Of a DNA stretch of 64,000 nt, positions 1 to 11,474 are shown one piece after another. The notes below the pieces were generated by a model. That model was not told the origin of the DNA. It searched no databases and saw only the letters and a program-made list of their open reading frames with translations. The position numbers were made by a program, and so were the translations under genes. How positions within the stretch are numbered: position 1 is the stretch's first letter; each line of letters begins with the position of its first letter. The stretch comes from Halococcus qingdaonensis (GTDB lineage: Archaea; Halobacteriota; Halobacteria; Halobacteriales; Halococcaceae): assembly GCF_024508235.1 (NCBI RefSeq), contig NZ_CP101943.1, positions 2,639,112 to 2,703,111 on the forward strand, in the 5' to 3' direction.

Positions 1-1174
1 ACTCACGCCCGCCGAGGTACTCACTGATCATCCGACCGGCGAGACGTACGCCCCCCTGCTCGACGGCTACGAGCGCTATCCCGCCATCTACGACGATCTC
101 GGGCTGTTCTCGTTCCCGCCGGTGATCAACGGACGGCGCACCGAGGTCGACACGGGGAGCCGAGAGCTGTTCGTCGAGCTCACGGGCACCGACCAGTGGA
201 CGATCGACCGGATGTGTACCATCATCTGCTACGCGCTCGACGCGCGCGGGGCGACGATCGAGCGCGTGAACGTCGAATACCCCGATCGTACGCTTGACCG
301 CCCCGACTTCGCGACCGACGAGAAGACCGTTTCCCACCAGCGTATCGAGCGCGCACTCGGCATCGACGTCGACGAACGGGAGGTGATCGACCTGCTCGAA
401 CGTGCGGGGCTCGACGCCGAGAGCGACGGCGAGGGCGACGAACCCAGCTATCGCGTTTCGATCCCGCCCTACCGAACCGACGTGCTCCATCCCGTCGACG
501 TGATCGACGATATCGGGCGCGCGTACGGATTCAACCGTCTGGAGCCGGAGTATCCCGACGTCAGCACCGTCGGTGGCCGCCACGAGCGTTCGCGCCACGA
601 ACGGGCGATCCGCGAGACGCTCGTCGGTTTGGGCTTCGAAGACCTGCTGAACTTCCATCTCATTGGCGAGTCGGAGAACTTCGACCGGATGGGGCTCTCG
701 CCGGGCGACGATGCTCTCGGGGCCGCCGAACCCGCGACGATCGCCGAACCGTACAGCCGCGACTACGAGATCGTCCGCACGTGGGCGCTCCCCTCGCTGC
801 TGATGGTCCTGGAGAACAACACCCATCGGCGCTACCCACAGGCGCTCGCCGAGGTCGGTCTCGCTGCCCGCGTGAACTCCGACGAGAACACGAATATCGC
901 CGAGGAGCGCCGCGTCGCCGGCGTGCTCGCCCGGACCGATGCCTCCTACGAGGACGCGAAAGGACGGCTGGCATCGCTCGCGCGCGCGTTCGACGTCGAA
1001 TTGCAAACACCTGCGACCGACCATCCCTCGTTCATCGAAGGTCGCGTCGCGAGCGTCGTGCTTGACGGCGAACACGCGGGTATCGTCGGCGAACTTCACC
1101 CGGAGATACTCGTCGAGCACGGGCTGGAGGTCCCCATCGTCGGCTTCGAGTTCCGCGCTGACGCGCTTCGATAG
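1..1174 (+). CDS. pheT: Phenylalanine--tRNA ligase beta subunit, C-terminal part (cut by window edge)
   Basis: This is the 3' part of the beta chain of the alpha2-beta2 enzyme that charges tRNA-Phe in the cytoplasm. The frame is open from base 2, so no start codon lies in the window and about 390 residues are visible. The B5-type domain is followed by the catalytic-like core with the stretch DVIDDIGRAYGFN, then a C-terminal region ending FRADALR. The visible part is consistent with the archaeal/eukaryotic short-type beta subunit. Its stop codon is directly next to the stop of pyrD on the other strand, so the two genes converge. pheS would be expected just upstream, outside the window. The family is clear; only the length of the missing part is unknown. 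Confidence 0.95.
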   Translation, partial: LTPAEVLTDHPTGETYAPLLDGYERYPAIYDDLGLFSFPPVINGRRTEVDTGSRELFVELTGTDQWTIDRMCTIICYALDARGATIERVNVEYPDRTLDRPDFATDEKTVSHQRIERALGIDVDEREVIDLLERAGLDAESDGEGDEPSYRVSIPPYRTDVLHPVDVIDDIGRAYGFNRLEPEYPDVSTVGGRHERSRHERAIRETLVGLGFEDLLNFHLIGESENFDRMGLSPGDDALGAAEPATIAEPYSRDYEIVRTWALPSLLMVLENNTHRRYPQALAEVGLAARVNSDENTNIAEERRVAGVLARTDASYEDAKGRLASLARAFDVELQTPATDHPSFIEGRVASVVLDGEHAGIVGELHPEILVEHGLEVPIVGFEFRADALR

Positions 1175-2224
1175 TCAGTTGTCCGCGCCGACCGCGTCGG
1201 CGATCGATTCGAACCCGTCGCGTTCTAGGAGAGCGAGCAGGCCACGGTTGATCTCGCGCGCGATGGCCGGTCCCCGATAGACGAGTCCGGTGTAGAGCTG
1301 GACGAGGGACGCGCCGGCCCGGATCTTCCGGTAGGCATCCTTCGCGTTCGAAACGCCACCGACGCCGATCACCGGGATGTCGGTGCGTTCGGCCACGAAA
1401 CGGACGGTTCGTGTCGCGCGCGATTCGAGCGGTGCTCCCGAGAGCCCACCCTCTTCGGTTCGGTGTTCGCCACGGAGTGACGACGTCCGCTCAGTGGTCG
1501 TGTTCGTGGCGATGATCCCGTCTAAGGTGAGCTCTTCGGCGACCGCAACTGCCTCGGCGGTCGCGTCGTCGGTGAGGTCGGGCGAGAGCTTCACGAGCAG
1601 CGGGCTCGCGCCGGCGTCCTGGAGCGTGCCGAGGATCCGTTCCAGATGCTCGCGGTTCTGGAGATCCCGCAGCCCCGGCGTGTTCGGGCTGGAGACGTTC
1701 ACGACGAAGTAGTCGCCTGCCGCGCAGCGCTCGTATGAGTAGCGGTAGTCGGCGGCCGCCTCGTCGAGCGGCGTCGTCTTCGATTTCCCGATGTTGACGC
1801 CGACGGGAACATCAACGCGCGCACGCGTGAGTCGGTCGCCGATGCGGTCGGCACCGTGGTTGTTGAATCCCATCCGATTGACGAGCGCCTCGTCCCCTGG
1901 GAGGCGAAAGAGTCGCGGCTGCGGGTTCCCCGCCTGTGGCTCGGCGGTGACGCCACCGACTTCGACATGGCCGAAGCCGAGCGTCGAGAGTCCGCGCGGG
2001 ACCTCGGCGTTCTTGTCGAAGCCGGCGGCGACGCCGATCGGGTTCGGGAACTCGCAGCCGAACACATCCGTTCGCAGTCGCGGGTCATCGACGGTGTAGC
2101 GGGCGTCGAGGGCGCGTTCGAGCGGCGTGTGCTGGACGCCGTCGAGGAGGGCGTGGGCCGCGCTGTGGGTGGTTTCGGGCGGGAGGCGGAACAACAGTGG
2201 TTTCAGAGCATCGTACGCGCGCAT
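1175..2224 (-). CDS. pyrD: Dihydroorotate dehydrogenase (quinone), class 2
   Basis: This FMN enzyme oxidises dihydroorotate to orotate at the membrane and passes electrons to quinone, the fourth step of pyrimidine synthesis. The 349-residue protein has FDKN near residue 69, NRMGFNNHG near 116 and NVSSPNTPG near 176; the last carries the Ser that acts as base in class 2 enzymes. The GVGGVSNAKDA phosphate-binding loop lies near the C-terminus. The N-terminal amphipathic helix typical of membrane-associated class 2 enzymes is present (MRAYDALKPLLFRLPPETTH). The same frame stays open for 255 codons upstream, but homology starts at MRAYDAL, so the ATG at 2224 was chosen. A second pyrimidine gene, pyrC, lies at 49536-50852. 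Confidence 0.96.
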   Translation of the reverse strand: MRAYDALKPLLFRLPPETTHSAAHALLDGVQHTPLERALDARYTVDDPRLRTDVFGCEFPNPIGVAAGFDKNAEVPRGLSTLGFGHVEVGGVTAEPQAGNPQPRLFRLPGDEALVNRMGFNNHGADRIGDRLTRARVDVPVGVNIGKSKTTPLDEAAADYRYSYERCAAGDYFVVNVSSPNTPGLRDLQNREHLERILGTLQDAGASPLLVKLSPDLTDDATAEAVAVAEELTLDGIIATNTTTERTSSLRGEHRTEEGGLSGAPLESRATRTVRFVAERTDIPVIGVGGVSNAKDAYRKIRAGASLVQLYTGLVYRGPAIAREINRGLLALLERDGFESIADAVGADN

Positions 2225-2247
2225 CGGGAATGTGTCGTTTGGGCGAC

Positions 2248-2445
2248 TCAGAAGTCGTGCTCGACCTCGTCCTGGTCGGCTTTCTGAATGATGATCTTGT
2301 CCTCGCGCACCCGGACGAACACCTCGTCGCCGATGGCCATCCCGGCGACGGCCAGCTCGTCCTCGTGAAGGTTGACGTGGACGTTGTGGTATTCGCCGTC
2401 GTCGTCCTTTGCCCCGCTGGGACTCAGTTTCTTTTTCCGTACCAT
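2248..2445 (-). CDS. Small conserved haloarchaeal protein, function unknown
   Basis: A 65-residue acidic protein beginning MVRKKKLSPSGAK and ending DEVEHDF. The middle (HEDELAVAGMAIGDEVFVRV) looks like the swapped-hairpin AbrB/SpoVT type of fold, in which a short basic start precedes an 'IGDEVFVRVREDKIII' strand pattern. That suggests a small DNA-binding or antitoxin-like protein, but this is inference from pattern only. The frame opens 12 codons earlier (MYATSNPGQDSA), but the ATG at 2445 followed by a lysine-rich start is the likelier beginning. It lies 23 bases upstream of pyrD on the same strand and may be cotranscribed with it. Confidence 0.75.
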   Translation of the reverse strand: MVRKKKLSPSGAKDDDGEYHNVHVNLHEDELAVAGMAIGDEVFVRVREDKIIIQKADQDEVEHDF

Positions 2446-2576
2446 CGCGGAGTCTTGACCGGGGTTCGACGTAGCATACACTTAACGTTACGGTCCGAGC
2501 GGCGACCGGATCACCCTCCCCGTCGGTGATCGACGCTTCGATAGGTCCCGATCCGTGTCGACGCCCCGTGCCGGGG

Positions 2577-2588
2577 ATATATTTATAA
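2577..2588 (+). promoter_or_regulatory. TATA box of the MC1 gene
   Basis: The AT-only stretch ATATATTTATAA stands out in GC-rich surroundings, about 40 bases before the MC1 start codon. This is the position expected for an archaeal TATA box with a short leader. No operator could be recognised. Confidence 0.7.
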
Positions 2589-2626
2589 TGTGGCCTGCGT
2601 TGGGTTCCCATGGAGCGACCAAAACC

Positions 2627-2938
2627 ATGGCACGTGACACGGACGGTAAGCGAAACTTCGCACTGCGCGAGAGTGATGGGGAAACGAGCGTCTTCTCGGG
2701 ACGGACGCCACGGCAGGCGGCGTTGAAGGCCGCTCGCCGGCTCGATCCCGCCGATTCGGAGGACGATGCCGGTCGGGCGGATCTCCGACTGCGCGAGAAG
2801 GGCACGCAGAAGGTCCATATCTACGAGGGCTGGGCGTGGCGCGAGGACGCACCCGATGACAAACCCGACTGGATGCCCGATCGGATCACGGAGGCGAACG
2901 TCTCGAAACAGGGTATCGAACATCTCGAAGAGCTGTAA
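2627..2938 (+). CDS. Non-histone chromosomal protein MC1
   Basis: MC1 is a small monomeric archaeal chromatin protein that binds and sharply bends DNA. The 103-residue product keeps the family pattern in order: RNFALRESDGETSVFSGRTP, RQAALKAA, LRLREKGTQKVHIYEGW, DAPDDKPDWMPD and a final KQGIEHLEEL. Compared with the methanogen protein it has an acidic insert of about 15 residues (RRLDPADSEDDAGRA) between the first helix and the second strand pair, a usual haloarchaeal adaptation. An upstream in-frame start at 2555 overlaps the TATA box, so the ATG at 2627 was chosen. It stands alone between pyrD and the rRNA operon. A T-rich run (GACTTTTTG) about 25 bases after the stop may end transcription. 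Confidence 0.93.
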   Translation: MARDTDGKRNFALRESDGETSVFSGRTPRQAALKAARRLDPADSEDDAGRADLRLREKGTQKVHIYEGWAWREDAPDDKPDWMPDRITEANVSKQGIEHLEEL

Positions 2939-3232
2939 CCCGCGAGCGACGAACCGGGCCGACTTTTTGTTCGACGCGCCGATGTCCACACGCGCGGCCA
3001 GACATCCGACCCGACCCGACGCACACGCGCGGGATGAACGGTCGACCTCCAGCCGCGCAACAGCTCTTCGAGGATCACACAGTCATAATAATGACAATTC
3101 GCCGTTTTTCGCGGCGATCTCCGCGATCAATCCTTTTGGTAGCAGCAATATTTACGATATCTGGCATCGAACTCCGCTCGGTATAGCAACACACGAGTTC
3201 GGCGTGAACGGGCGACACACGGCGTCTCTTCC

Positions 3233-3275
3233 GACGGGTTTATCCGTTACCCGGGATTCGAATGGAATGCGAAGG
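3233..3275 (+). promoter_or_regulatory. rRNA promoter unit 1
   Basis: The unit starts GACG, has the TATA-like GGTTTATCC, and 23 bases after GACG ends in GAATGGAATGC, where transcription would start. The same architecture recurs 75 bases downstream, which supports a promoter duplicated in tandem, as in other haloarchaeal rRNA operons. Confidence 0.65.
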
Positions 3276-3307
3276 TCGGTTGGAAACGATCGACCGAACG
3301 ACGATCC

Positions 3308-3350
3308 GACGCCCTTAAGTGGTACAGGGCACTCGGATGGAATGCAGAAA
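3308..3350 (+). promoter_or_regulatory. rRNA promoter unit 2
   Basis: The unit starts GACG, has the core CCCTTAAGTGG, and then GGATGGAATGC at the same 23-base spacing as unit 1. TTAAGT is a familiar core in halobacterial rRNA promoters. The TATA core differs from unit 1 while the presumed start-site block is nearly identical. Confidence 0.65.
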
Positions 3351-3430
3351 GAAAGCGACACTCGGGGGCCGTTCAACTCGGCTCTCGCCGGATCGCGGTG
3401 GGCGAGGTCGGCTCGCTCACCGGGTCGCCG

Positions 3431-3475
3431 CTTCGAAGGGTTTATACCCTCGAACGGTGTACGAAGAGATCCGAA
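3431..3475 (+). promoter_or_regulatory. rRNA promoter unit 3 (promoter-proximal)
   Basis: CTTCGAAGGGTTTATACCC gives a clear TATA box at about 3441-3447. The presumed start is near CGAACGGTGTACG. It lacks the GGATGGAATGC start block shared by units 1 and 2, so it may respond differently. It lies about 200 bases before the mature 16S 5' end. Confidence 0.65.
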
Positions 3476-3526
3476 GGAGATGAGGATTCCGCCCCTGCGG
3501 TCCGCCGTCAAGACGGGATCTGACGT

Positions 3527-3581
3527 TAGCCCTGATAGTTCGGTGACACCCGGTTCGGTCCGCGGTGTCACGAACGCGAAC
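3527..3581 (+). other. Pre-16S processing stem, 5' arm
   Basis: This arm pairs with 5153-5206. The outer part AGCCCTGATAGTTCG and the inner part GTCACGAACGCGAAC are each exactly complementary to the matching parts of the 3' arm, with a weaker middle between them. In archaea such stems flanking 16S contain the bulge-helix-bulge site cut by the splicing endonuclease. Confidence 0.85.
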
Positions 3582-3590
3582 CCGATAGGT

Positions 3591-3638
3591 GAACACACCC
3601 TTGTGTTCCCGCCTAACCCCCCGAGCCTTCGTGCTCGG
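3591..3638 (+). other. Two leader hairpins just before 16S
   Basis: GAACACA at 3591-3597 pairs perfectly with TGTGTTC at 3602-3608. CCGAGC at 3621-3626 pairs with GCTCGG at 3633-3638, ending three bases before the mature 16S 5' end. They lie inside the processing stem and probably guide folding or 5' trimming of pre-16S. Confidence 0.6.
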
Positions 3639-3641
3639 GAC

Positions 3642-5115
<1,474 letters not shown>

Positions 5116-5152
5116 ACAGATCGGGATCGGGCCGACGGCCCGACCCACTCGT

Positions 5153-5206
5153 GTTCGCGTTCGTGACTCGCGGTGCCGACCGGGCACCTACGAACTATCA
5201 GGGCTG
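5153..5206 (+). other. Pre-16S processing stem, 3' arm
   Basis: GTTCGCGTTCGTGAC at 5153-5167 and CGAACTATCAGGGCT at 5191-5205 are the exact reverse complements of segments in the 5' arm at 3527-3581. The pairing spans the whole 16S gene, with a looser central part. Confidence 0.85.
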
Positions 5207-5219
5207 ACAGCAAACGCGA

Positions 5220-5257
5220 GCCTTCCGTGGCAGTCGGCCTGCGGGAAAACGGAAGGC
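5220..5257 (+). other. Hairpin directly before tRNA-Ala
   Basis: GCCTTCCGT (5220-5228) pairs perfectly with ACGGAAGGC (5249-5257), with a 20-base loop. The 3' strand ends exactly one base before the tRNA. It may present the tRNA 5' end to RNase P or separate the 16S stem from the tRNA. Confidence 0.65.
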
Positions 5258-5329
5258 GGGCCCATAGCTCAGTGGGAGAGTGCCTCCTTTGCAAGGAGGA
5301 TGCCCTGGGTTCGAATCCCAGTGGGTCCA
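5258..5329 (+). tRNA. tRNA-Ala (anticodon TGC)
   Basis: The acceptor GGGCCCA pairs with TGGGTCC plus discriminator A. The D-arm is TAGCTCAGTGGGAGAGTGC, the anticodon stem-loop CCTCC-TTTGCAA-GGAGG and the T-arm GGGTTCGAATCCC. No CCA is encoded and no intron is present. It sits in the 16S-23S spacer, its usual place in haloarchaea. Confidence 0.98.
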
Positions 5330-5477
5330 TCCGTCGACTCGACCGAACCGAGTCCCTTAAGTGGGTCTCGGTGGTATACTCGAGTCCGACCGAACCGATG
5401 CACCACCCCGTGCAAGCGTGGGTGGGAAGGGTTGAGACGTGCCTCGTGACACTCGGGCACGTCCATGAGACTGTGTG

Positions 5478-5508
5478 TACGTGCGATCCAGGCGTCCACT
5501 GGACCCGT
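5478..5508 (+). other. Pre-23S processing stem, 5' arm
   Basis: TACGTGCGATCCA at 5478-5490 and CTGGACCC near 5499-5506 are complementary to TGGATCGCACGTA (8519-8531) and GGGTCCAG (8503-8510). They form a stem around the whole 23S gene, as expected for archaeal pre-23S excision. Confidence 0.8.
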
Positions 5509-5540
5509 TCAGCGGGTTCATGGATTCTGATTAGAAGACC

Positions 5541-8464
<2,924 letters not shown>

Positions 8465-8502
8465 ACATCAGTCATATCGCATTGGAATCCGTCCTGCTGG
8501 AC

Positions 8503-8531
8503 GGGTCCAGGCGCTAACTGGATCGCACGTA
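8503..8531 (+). other. Pre-23S processing stem, 3' arm
   Basis: GGGTCCAG followed by TGGATCGCACGTA pairs with 5478-5508. Together with the 5' arm this brackets 23S. Confidence 0.8.
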
Positions 8532-8607
8532 TCATACACTCACAGCAGACCCGAACGCATCGGCCCACCGATCACAGGTTTACGCGGTTCGACTCCGCGG
8601 ATCGGCA

Positions 8608-8837
8608 TTAAGGCGGCCACAGCGGCGGGGCGACTCCCGTACCCATCCCGAACACGGCAGATAAGCCCGCCAGCGTTCCAGCGAGTACTGGAGTGTGCGA
8701 ACCTCTGGGAAAACTGCCTCGCAAGAGGGGCCAAGTGTGAGCCCAGGAGCGCAATCGGTAGTACACGCAGGGTCCGTCCCGGTGGAACCCGAGACCGCTC
8801 CGTTACAACGGCTCATAACTAGTGGTTCGCCGCCTCC
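8608..8837 (+). rRNA. 5S ribosomal RNA with an internal insertion of about 105-108 nt
   Basis: The gene begins TTAAGGCGGCCAC and runs through the normal 5S body (CCCGTACCCATCCCGAACACGG, then GTACTGGAGTG) to CCTCTGGGAAA at about 8702-8712. The normal 3' end, GGTTCGCCGCC, which must pair with the 5' GGCGG, does not appear until 8824-8834, so just over 100 extra bases lie between. AACT borders the extra segment on both sides (8712-8715 and 8817-8820). The insert can fold: CCTC-GCAA-GAGG at 8717-8728 is a GNRA tetraloop hairpin, TGAGCC (8738-8743) pairs with GGCTCA (8810-8815), and GGAGCG (8746-8751) pairs with CGCTCC (8796-8801). Halococcus morrhuae 5S is known to be 231 nt with a 108-nt insertion, which fits this gene. 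Confidence 0.92.
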
Positions 8838-8849
8838 CATTCATACCTC

Positions 8850-8871
8850 GAGCTACCGTTTTCGGTAGCTC
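8850..8871 (+). other. Perfect hairpin after 5S
   Basis: GAGCTACCG-TTTT-CGGTAGCTC is a 9-bp stem with a four-base loop, 12 bases after the 5S 3' end. It may mark processing of the 5S 3' end. Confidence 0.6.
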
Positions 8872-8892
8872 ACTCATCATCACTCGCGGAGT

Positions 8893-8926
8893 GGCAATGC
8901 TCGGTAGCAAACCGCTACCGTTATGC
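8893..8926 (+). other. Second hairpin between 5S and tRNA-Cys
   Basis: CGGTAGC (8902-8908) pairs with GCTACCG (8914-8920), with an outer GGCA/TGCC pair at 8893-8896 and 8923-8926. The stem repeats the sequence of the hairpin at 8850-8871, so the two could pair with each other instead. Confidence 0.5.
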
Positions 8927-8951
8927 CAATCAGTCCAGTAGTCCCAACTGC

Positions 8952-9027
8952 GCCAAGGTGGCAGAGTCCGGCCTAACGCAGCGGCCTGCAGAGCCGCCCA
9001 TCGCCGGTTCAAATCCGGCCCTTGGCT
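8952..9027 (+). tRNA. tRNA-Cys (anticodon GCA)
   Basis: The acceptor GCCAAGG pairs with CCTTGGC followed by the discriminator T expected for Cys. The anticodon stem-loop is GCGGC-CTGCAGA-GCCGC and the T-arm CCGGTTCAAATCCGG. It is the last gene of the rRNA operon, as in other haloarchaea. No CCA is encoded. Confidence 0.97.
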
Positions 9028-9374
9028 TATACCAATTTCTTCACAATCCACGCGAAGAGTGTCAACTCTACTCTACTATCTCTGGTTGATGTATTTGGTG
9101 ACATTTCTCTCGCTCTCTTCAACACTGATAGTGAAAGCTACACAGCTGAACCGCCCGATTCTAATTTACACAATACCGTAGAAGACGGTTCCGGGGATGC
9201 AAACCCGGGGCTTCGAGACAGGGAGATCGGCCGCGTACAAGCAAAACTGCGCGACAGTCACGTCACGACACGCACTAGGTGAGCGTGGGCAACGCGGAGG
9301 GGTGAGGTGAGTCTGAATGTCGAATGCAGGGCTCTCCCTCACCCAGCAGCCACCGCTCTCCTGCTGTGGCCGTC
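9028..9374 (+). other. Spacer between rRNA operon and accessory region
   Basis: No credible gene. The first 100 bases are pyrimidine-rich (ATTTCTTCAC, TTTCTCTCGCTCTCTTC) and probably end rRNA transcription. An 86-codon open frame at 9022-9282 overlaps the tRNA and has no coding-like composition. A short CCGGG...CCCGG inverted repeat lies near 9191-9208. No copy of the tRNA-Cys 3' end was found further along the window. Confidence 0.5.
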
Positions 9375-10330
9375 ATGCTTGATGCACCCATCGGTGTGAT
9401 CTGGCAACGCATCGTCGCCAATTCTGGATTCCAGCAGGCGCTCGATACGGGAGTGAATGAACTCGTTGGCCACCTTCACGCGGGCCAACGCGCGTTCGCG
9501 CTCGAACAGCACGGCGTGACCGCACTCGATGGACTATACGCGAGCGTCGTCGCAGCCCTCGCTGATACAGACCCCATTCGCGAGCAGCGCCGCGAGCAAG
9601 CGCTCCAACGCACTGAAGAGTTCGGAGCGGCCGAACGGACGTCTTTCTGGATACATGCGCCGGTTGAGGACATTGAAGATGGACCTCTCGCTGTGTTACG
9701 AGCTAGTGAAGTGACACCAACCGTCGCCGTGGAGATTGACCATACGTTTGCCGAGTTGAATGCCAACCAGCGTACCGAAGTTCTTGGACTGCTTGCTGAC
9801 CTCGCTAGTGCCGTTGACCTCCACATTGTAGCGACCGGCCGCTGGCAACGCAAGCTCGCGCGCGAATACCGCGAACAACCACCCGGCGTTAGCGAACAAT
9901 ACACTGCAGGCCCCTCCGCAGGCACCATTACTCAGCGCGTCGAGGCTGCTCGTGAAGCGCTTGATGCCGATAGCCGGAAAGTCCAATCCTTCGGCAGCTC
10001 GCCGGAGAGACTGCAGAGACGCTTTCGTACAACGCGCTCTACGCGACCCACGATGTCTCGAACGGTGCCGTCCGCCAGTGTTTCACGACTGGCAACTCAT
10101 CGCTCGCGGACCTCGGACTCGTCGAAACGGTCTCGCGGGCCACAGGGAGGGGCAACGCGGTTGAACTGCTTGCCGCTGGTCGCGGCACTTCTGTTCTGGC
10201 GAGACTCCGACGAGTCCGTCAGTCTTCGTGCAAATGCTCATCTTCAGCATCGCGGGTGGACGCGAGGCTGTGCGAACGACTGTCGAATTGATCGAGATTG
10301 CGAGTCTCCTGGCCACGTTGGTGACACGAA
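9375..10330 (+). pseudogene. Decayed haloarchaeal accessory gene
   Basis: The frame opens MLDAPIGVIWQRIVANSG and reads convincingly to about residue 200 (KVQSFGSSPE). Near 10005-10020 the coding pattern moves to another frame (ETLSYNALYATHDVSN... then LADLGLVETVSRATG), which stops at 10291. A third frame around 10228-10330 again looks coding (IFSIAGGREAVRTTVELIEIASLLATLV). This pattern fits one long gene broken by at least two small indels. From memory it resembles a large protein of unknown function common on haloarchaeal plasmids and islands, with a winged-helix-like stretch around 'LSYNALYATHDVS'. The product is unknown. It is the first gene after the rRNA operon and marks the start of accessory DNA. 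Confidence 0.6.
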
Positions 10331-10562
10331 GACGTTGGATCCTTCACCTAGCCAGCACCCATCAGCAATTCACCGACACCGGACGGTACGCCTCTAATGT
10401 TGCCGACGACGTGCGTCTCTCGGTTGTATTGAAGATCCAACTCGGATCATCGGACCCGCAGATAGCGATCGAGACCGCAAGCACCGCGAATTGACCAGTG
10501 GTTCCGAGTTCAACCGCCGAGTGAATAGGCACATTTTTAATTTAGGATGACGAGTGGATGGT

Positions 10563-10889
10563 ATGGCGGCACATAGCTCTCAGAGTGCCGGTGGGACTTC
10601 GCCCGAACTTCCAGATGTTCTCCCGTTTGATCTCCACCCGCTTACACGACTGAGTTGGGAATTGGGGCTACGTACCATCGAGGATAATGAAACCGCAGTT
10701 TTGGGTAAATGGGAACAGACAGCCAGCTCGTGGATACTGTCGGTGTTCCAAGCTACAAGTAATACCGTCATCATGCGTATCACGACGCCTGTTGGCAGAG
10801 AGAGATTTTACGGAACAACACATTCGGATCTACATACAGCACTGCCGAGTCTTGCTTCAGCCCCATACTGGGAGCAACTGCCGAACTGA
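10563..10889 (+). CDS. Hypothetical protein
   Basis: A 108-residue frame beginning MAAHSSQSAGG. The AT-rich box ATTTTTAATTTAGG lies at 10533-10546, about 20 bases before the ATG, so expression from a short leader is plausible. A GTG nine bases upstream is the alternative start. No signal peptide or membrane segment is seen. The core (GKWEQTASSWILSVFQATSNTVIMRITTP) has alternating hydrophobic residues suggesting beta strands. I do not recognise the family. The location among decayed genes suggests a plasmid or virus origin. Confidence 0.45.
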   Translation: MAAHSSQSAGGTSPELPDVLPFDLHPLTRLSWELGLRTIEDNETAVLGKWEQTASSWILSVFQATSNTVIMRITTPVGRERFYGTTHSDLHTALPSLASAPYWEQLPN

Positions 10890-11243
10890 GTACCAGGCTC
10901 GCGCCTCCGTTTGGTACTTTATCGAACGGCTTCGAGAGCGGCGTCAACACGCTCGTCGCCAGCTTCAGTGTCGAGGTACCATTGCCGTCGCTGGGGTCCT
11001 TGTCGATGTTCGTGAGTGTCTGGCGGGTGAGACTCGAGAGATCGCACGCGACCGTACGATAGGATTTAGTCTTGCTCTCGCGCTTTGTTGGAATGAATGG
11101 CAAAGCTGGCAGACGGGGGGGGGGCGGACGCGCGCCAGACATGGAGCTCTCGATGATAGGTAGGTAGTGGTGGGAGAGCGAGGAGAGAAACGGTGGGCCA
11201 CGAGTTTCAAAACGAGAGGCGACCAACTGTCAGTGATCGATTG
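10890..11243. other. Accessory spacer without a recognisable gene
   Basis: Two overlapping frames, 10687-11163 on the plus strand and 10780-11226 on the minus strand, are open here, but neither has a family signature and both overlap the better-supported 10563-10889 frame. A run of nine G residues lies near 11117-11125. It is probably decayed element sequence. Confidence 0.4.
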
Positions 11244-11474
11244 ATGATTGAGCGTGGTCCGCCGAAACGCGTCGTCGCGGAAGTATGTATTCCGGACGGC
11301 GAGGGCGGAGAGATTTGTGCGCAGGCGCGCGAACCGCTTGGTGATACCGGGCGAGCATGGGTGGACTGCCGGAGTCGTGCGCGGAAGCTTGCGGAAGCCG
11401 CCCGCTGTAATTCGTGGTTAATAGTGCTAGCAATCAGTACCCATTTTCACTCGTTACTGGAACCGTTTTGCTGA
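11244..11474 (+). CDS. Hypothetical small protein, possibly truncated
   Basis: A 76-residue frame from the ATG at 11244 (MIERGPPKRVVAEVCIPD). The first 50 residues, with VCIPDGEGGEICAQAREPLG and VDCRSRARKLAEAA, look coding and contain three cysteines. The last 20 residues run antisense into the integrase remnant at 11447-11614, so the natural C-terminus may be lost. The family is not recognised. The cysteines could bind a metal, but the spacing is not a standard zinc ribbon. Confidence 0.35.
   Translation: MIERGPPKRVVAEVCIPDGEGGEICAQAREPLGDTGRAWVDCRSRARKLAEAARCNSWLIVLAISTHFHSLLEPFC

Larger units (their letters stand above)
2939..3641 (+). promoter_or_regulatory. rRNA operon upstream region and pre-16S leader
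   Basis: No gene is visible in these 703 bases. The stretch begins with the T-rich end of the MC1 transcript, followed by a small TCGCCG...CGGCGA hairpin near 3100-3120 and an AT-rich patch (AATATTTACGATA) near 3146-3158. It then holds the three rRNA promoter units listed separately, the 5' arm of the 16S processing stem, and two leader hairpins just before the 16S gene. Confidence 0.75.

Noticed and set aside
1175-2989. A 604-residue minus-strand frame containing pyrD
   Set aside because: Only the last 349 residues match dihydroorotate dehydrogenase. The upstream part is antisense to MC1 and the small gene at 2248, so the shorter start was used.
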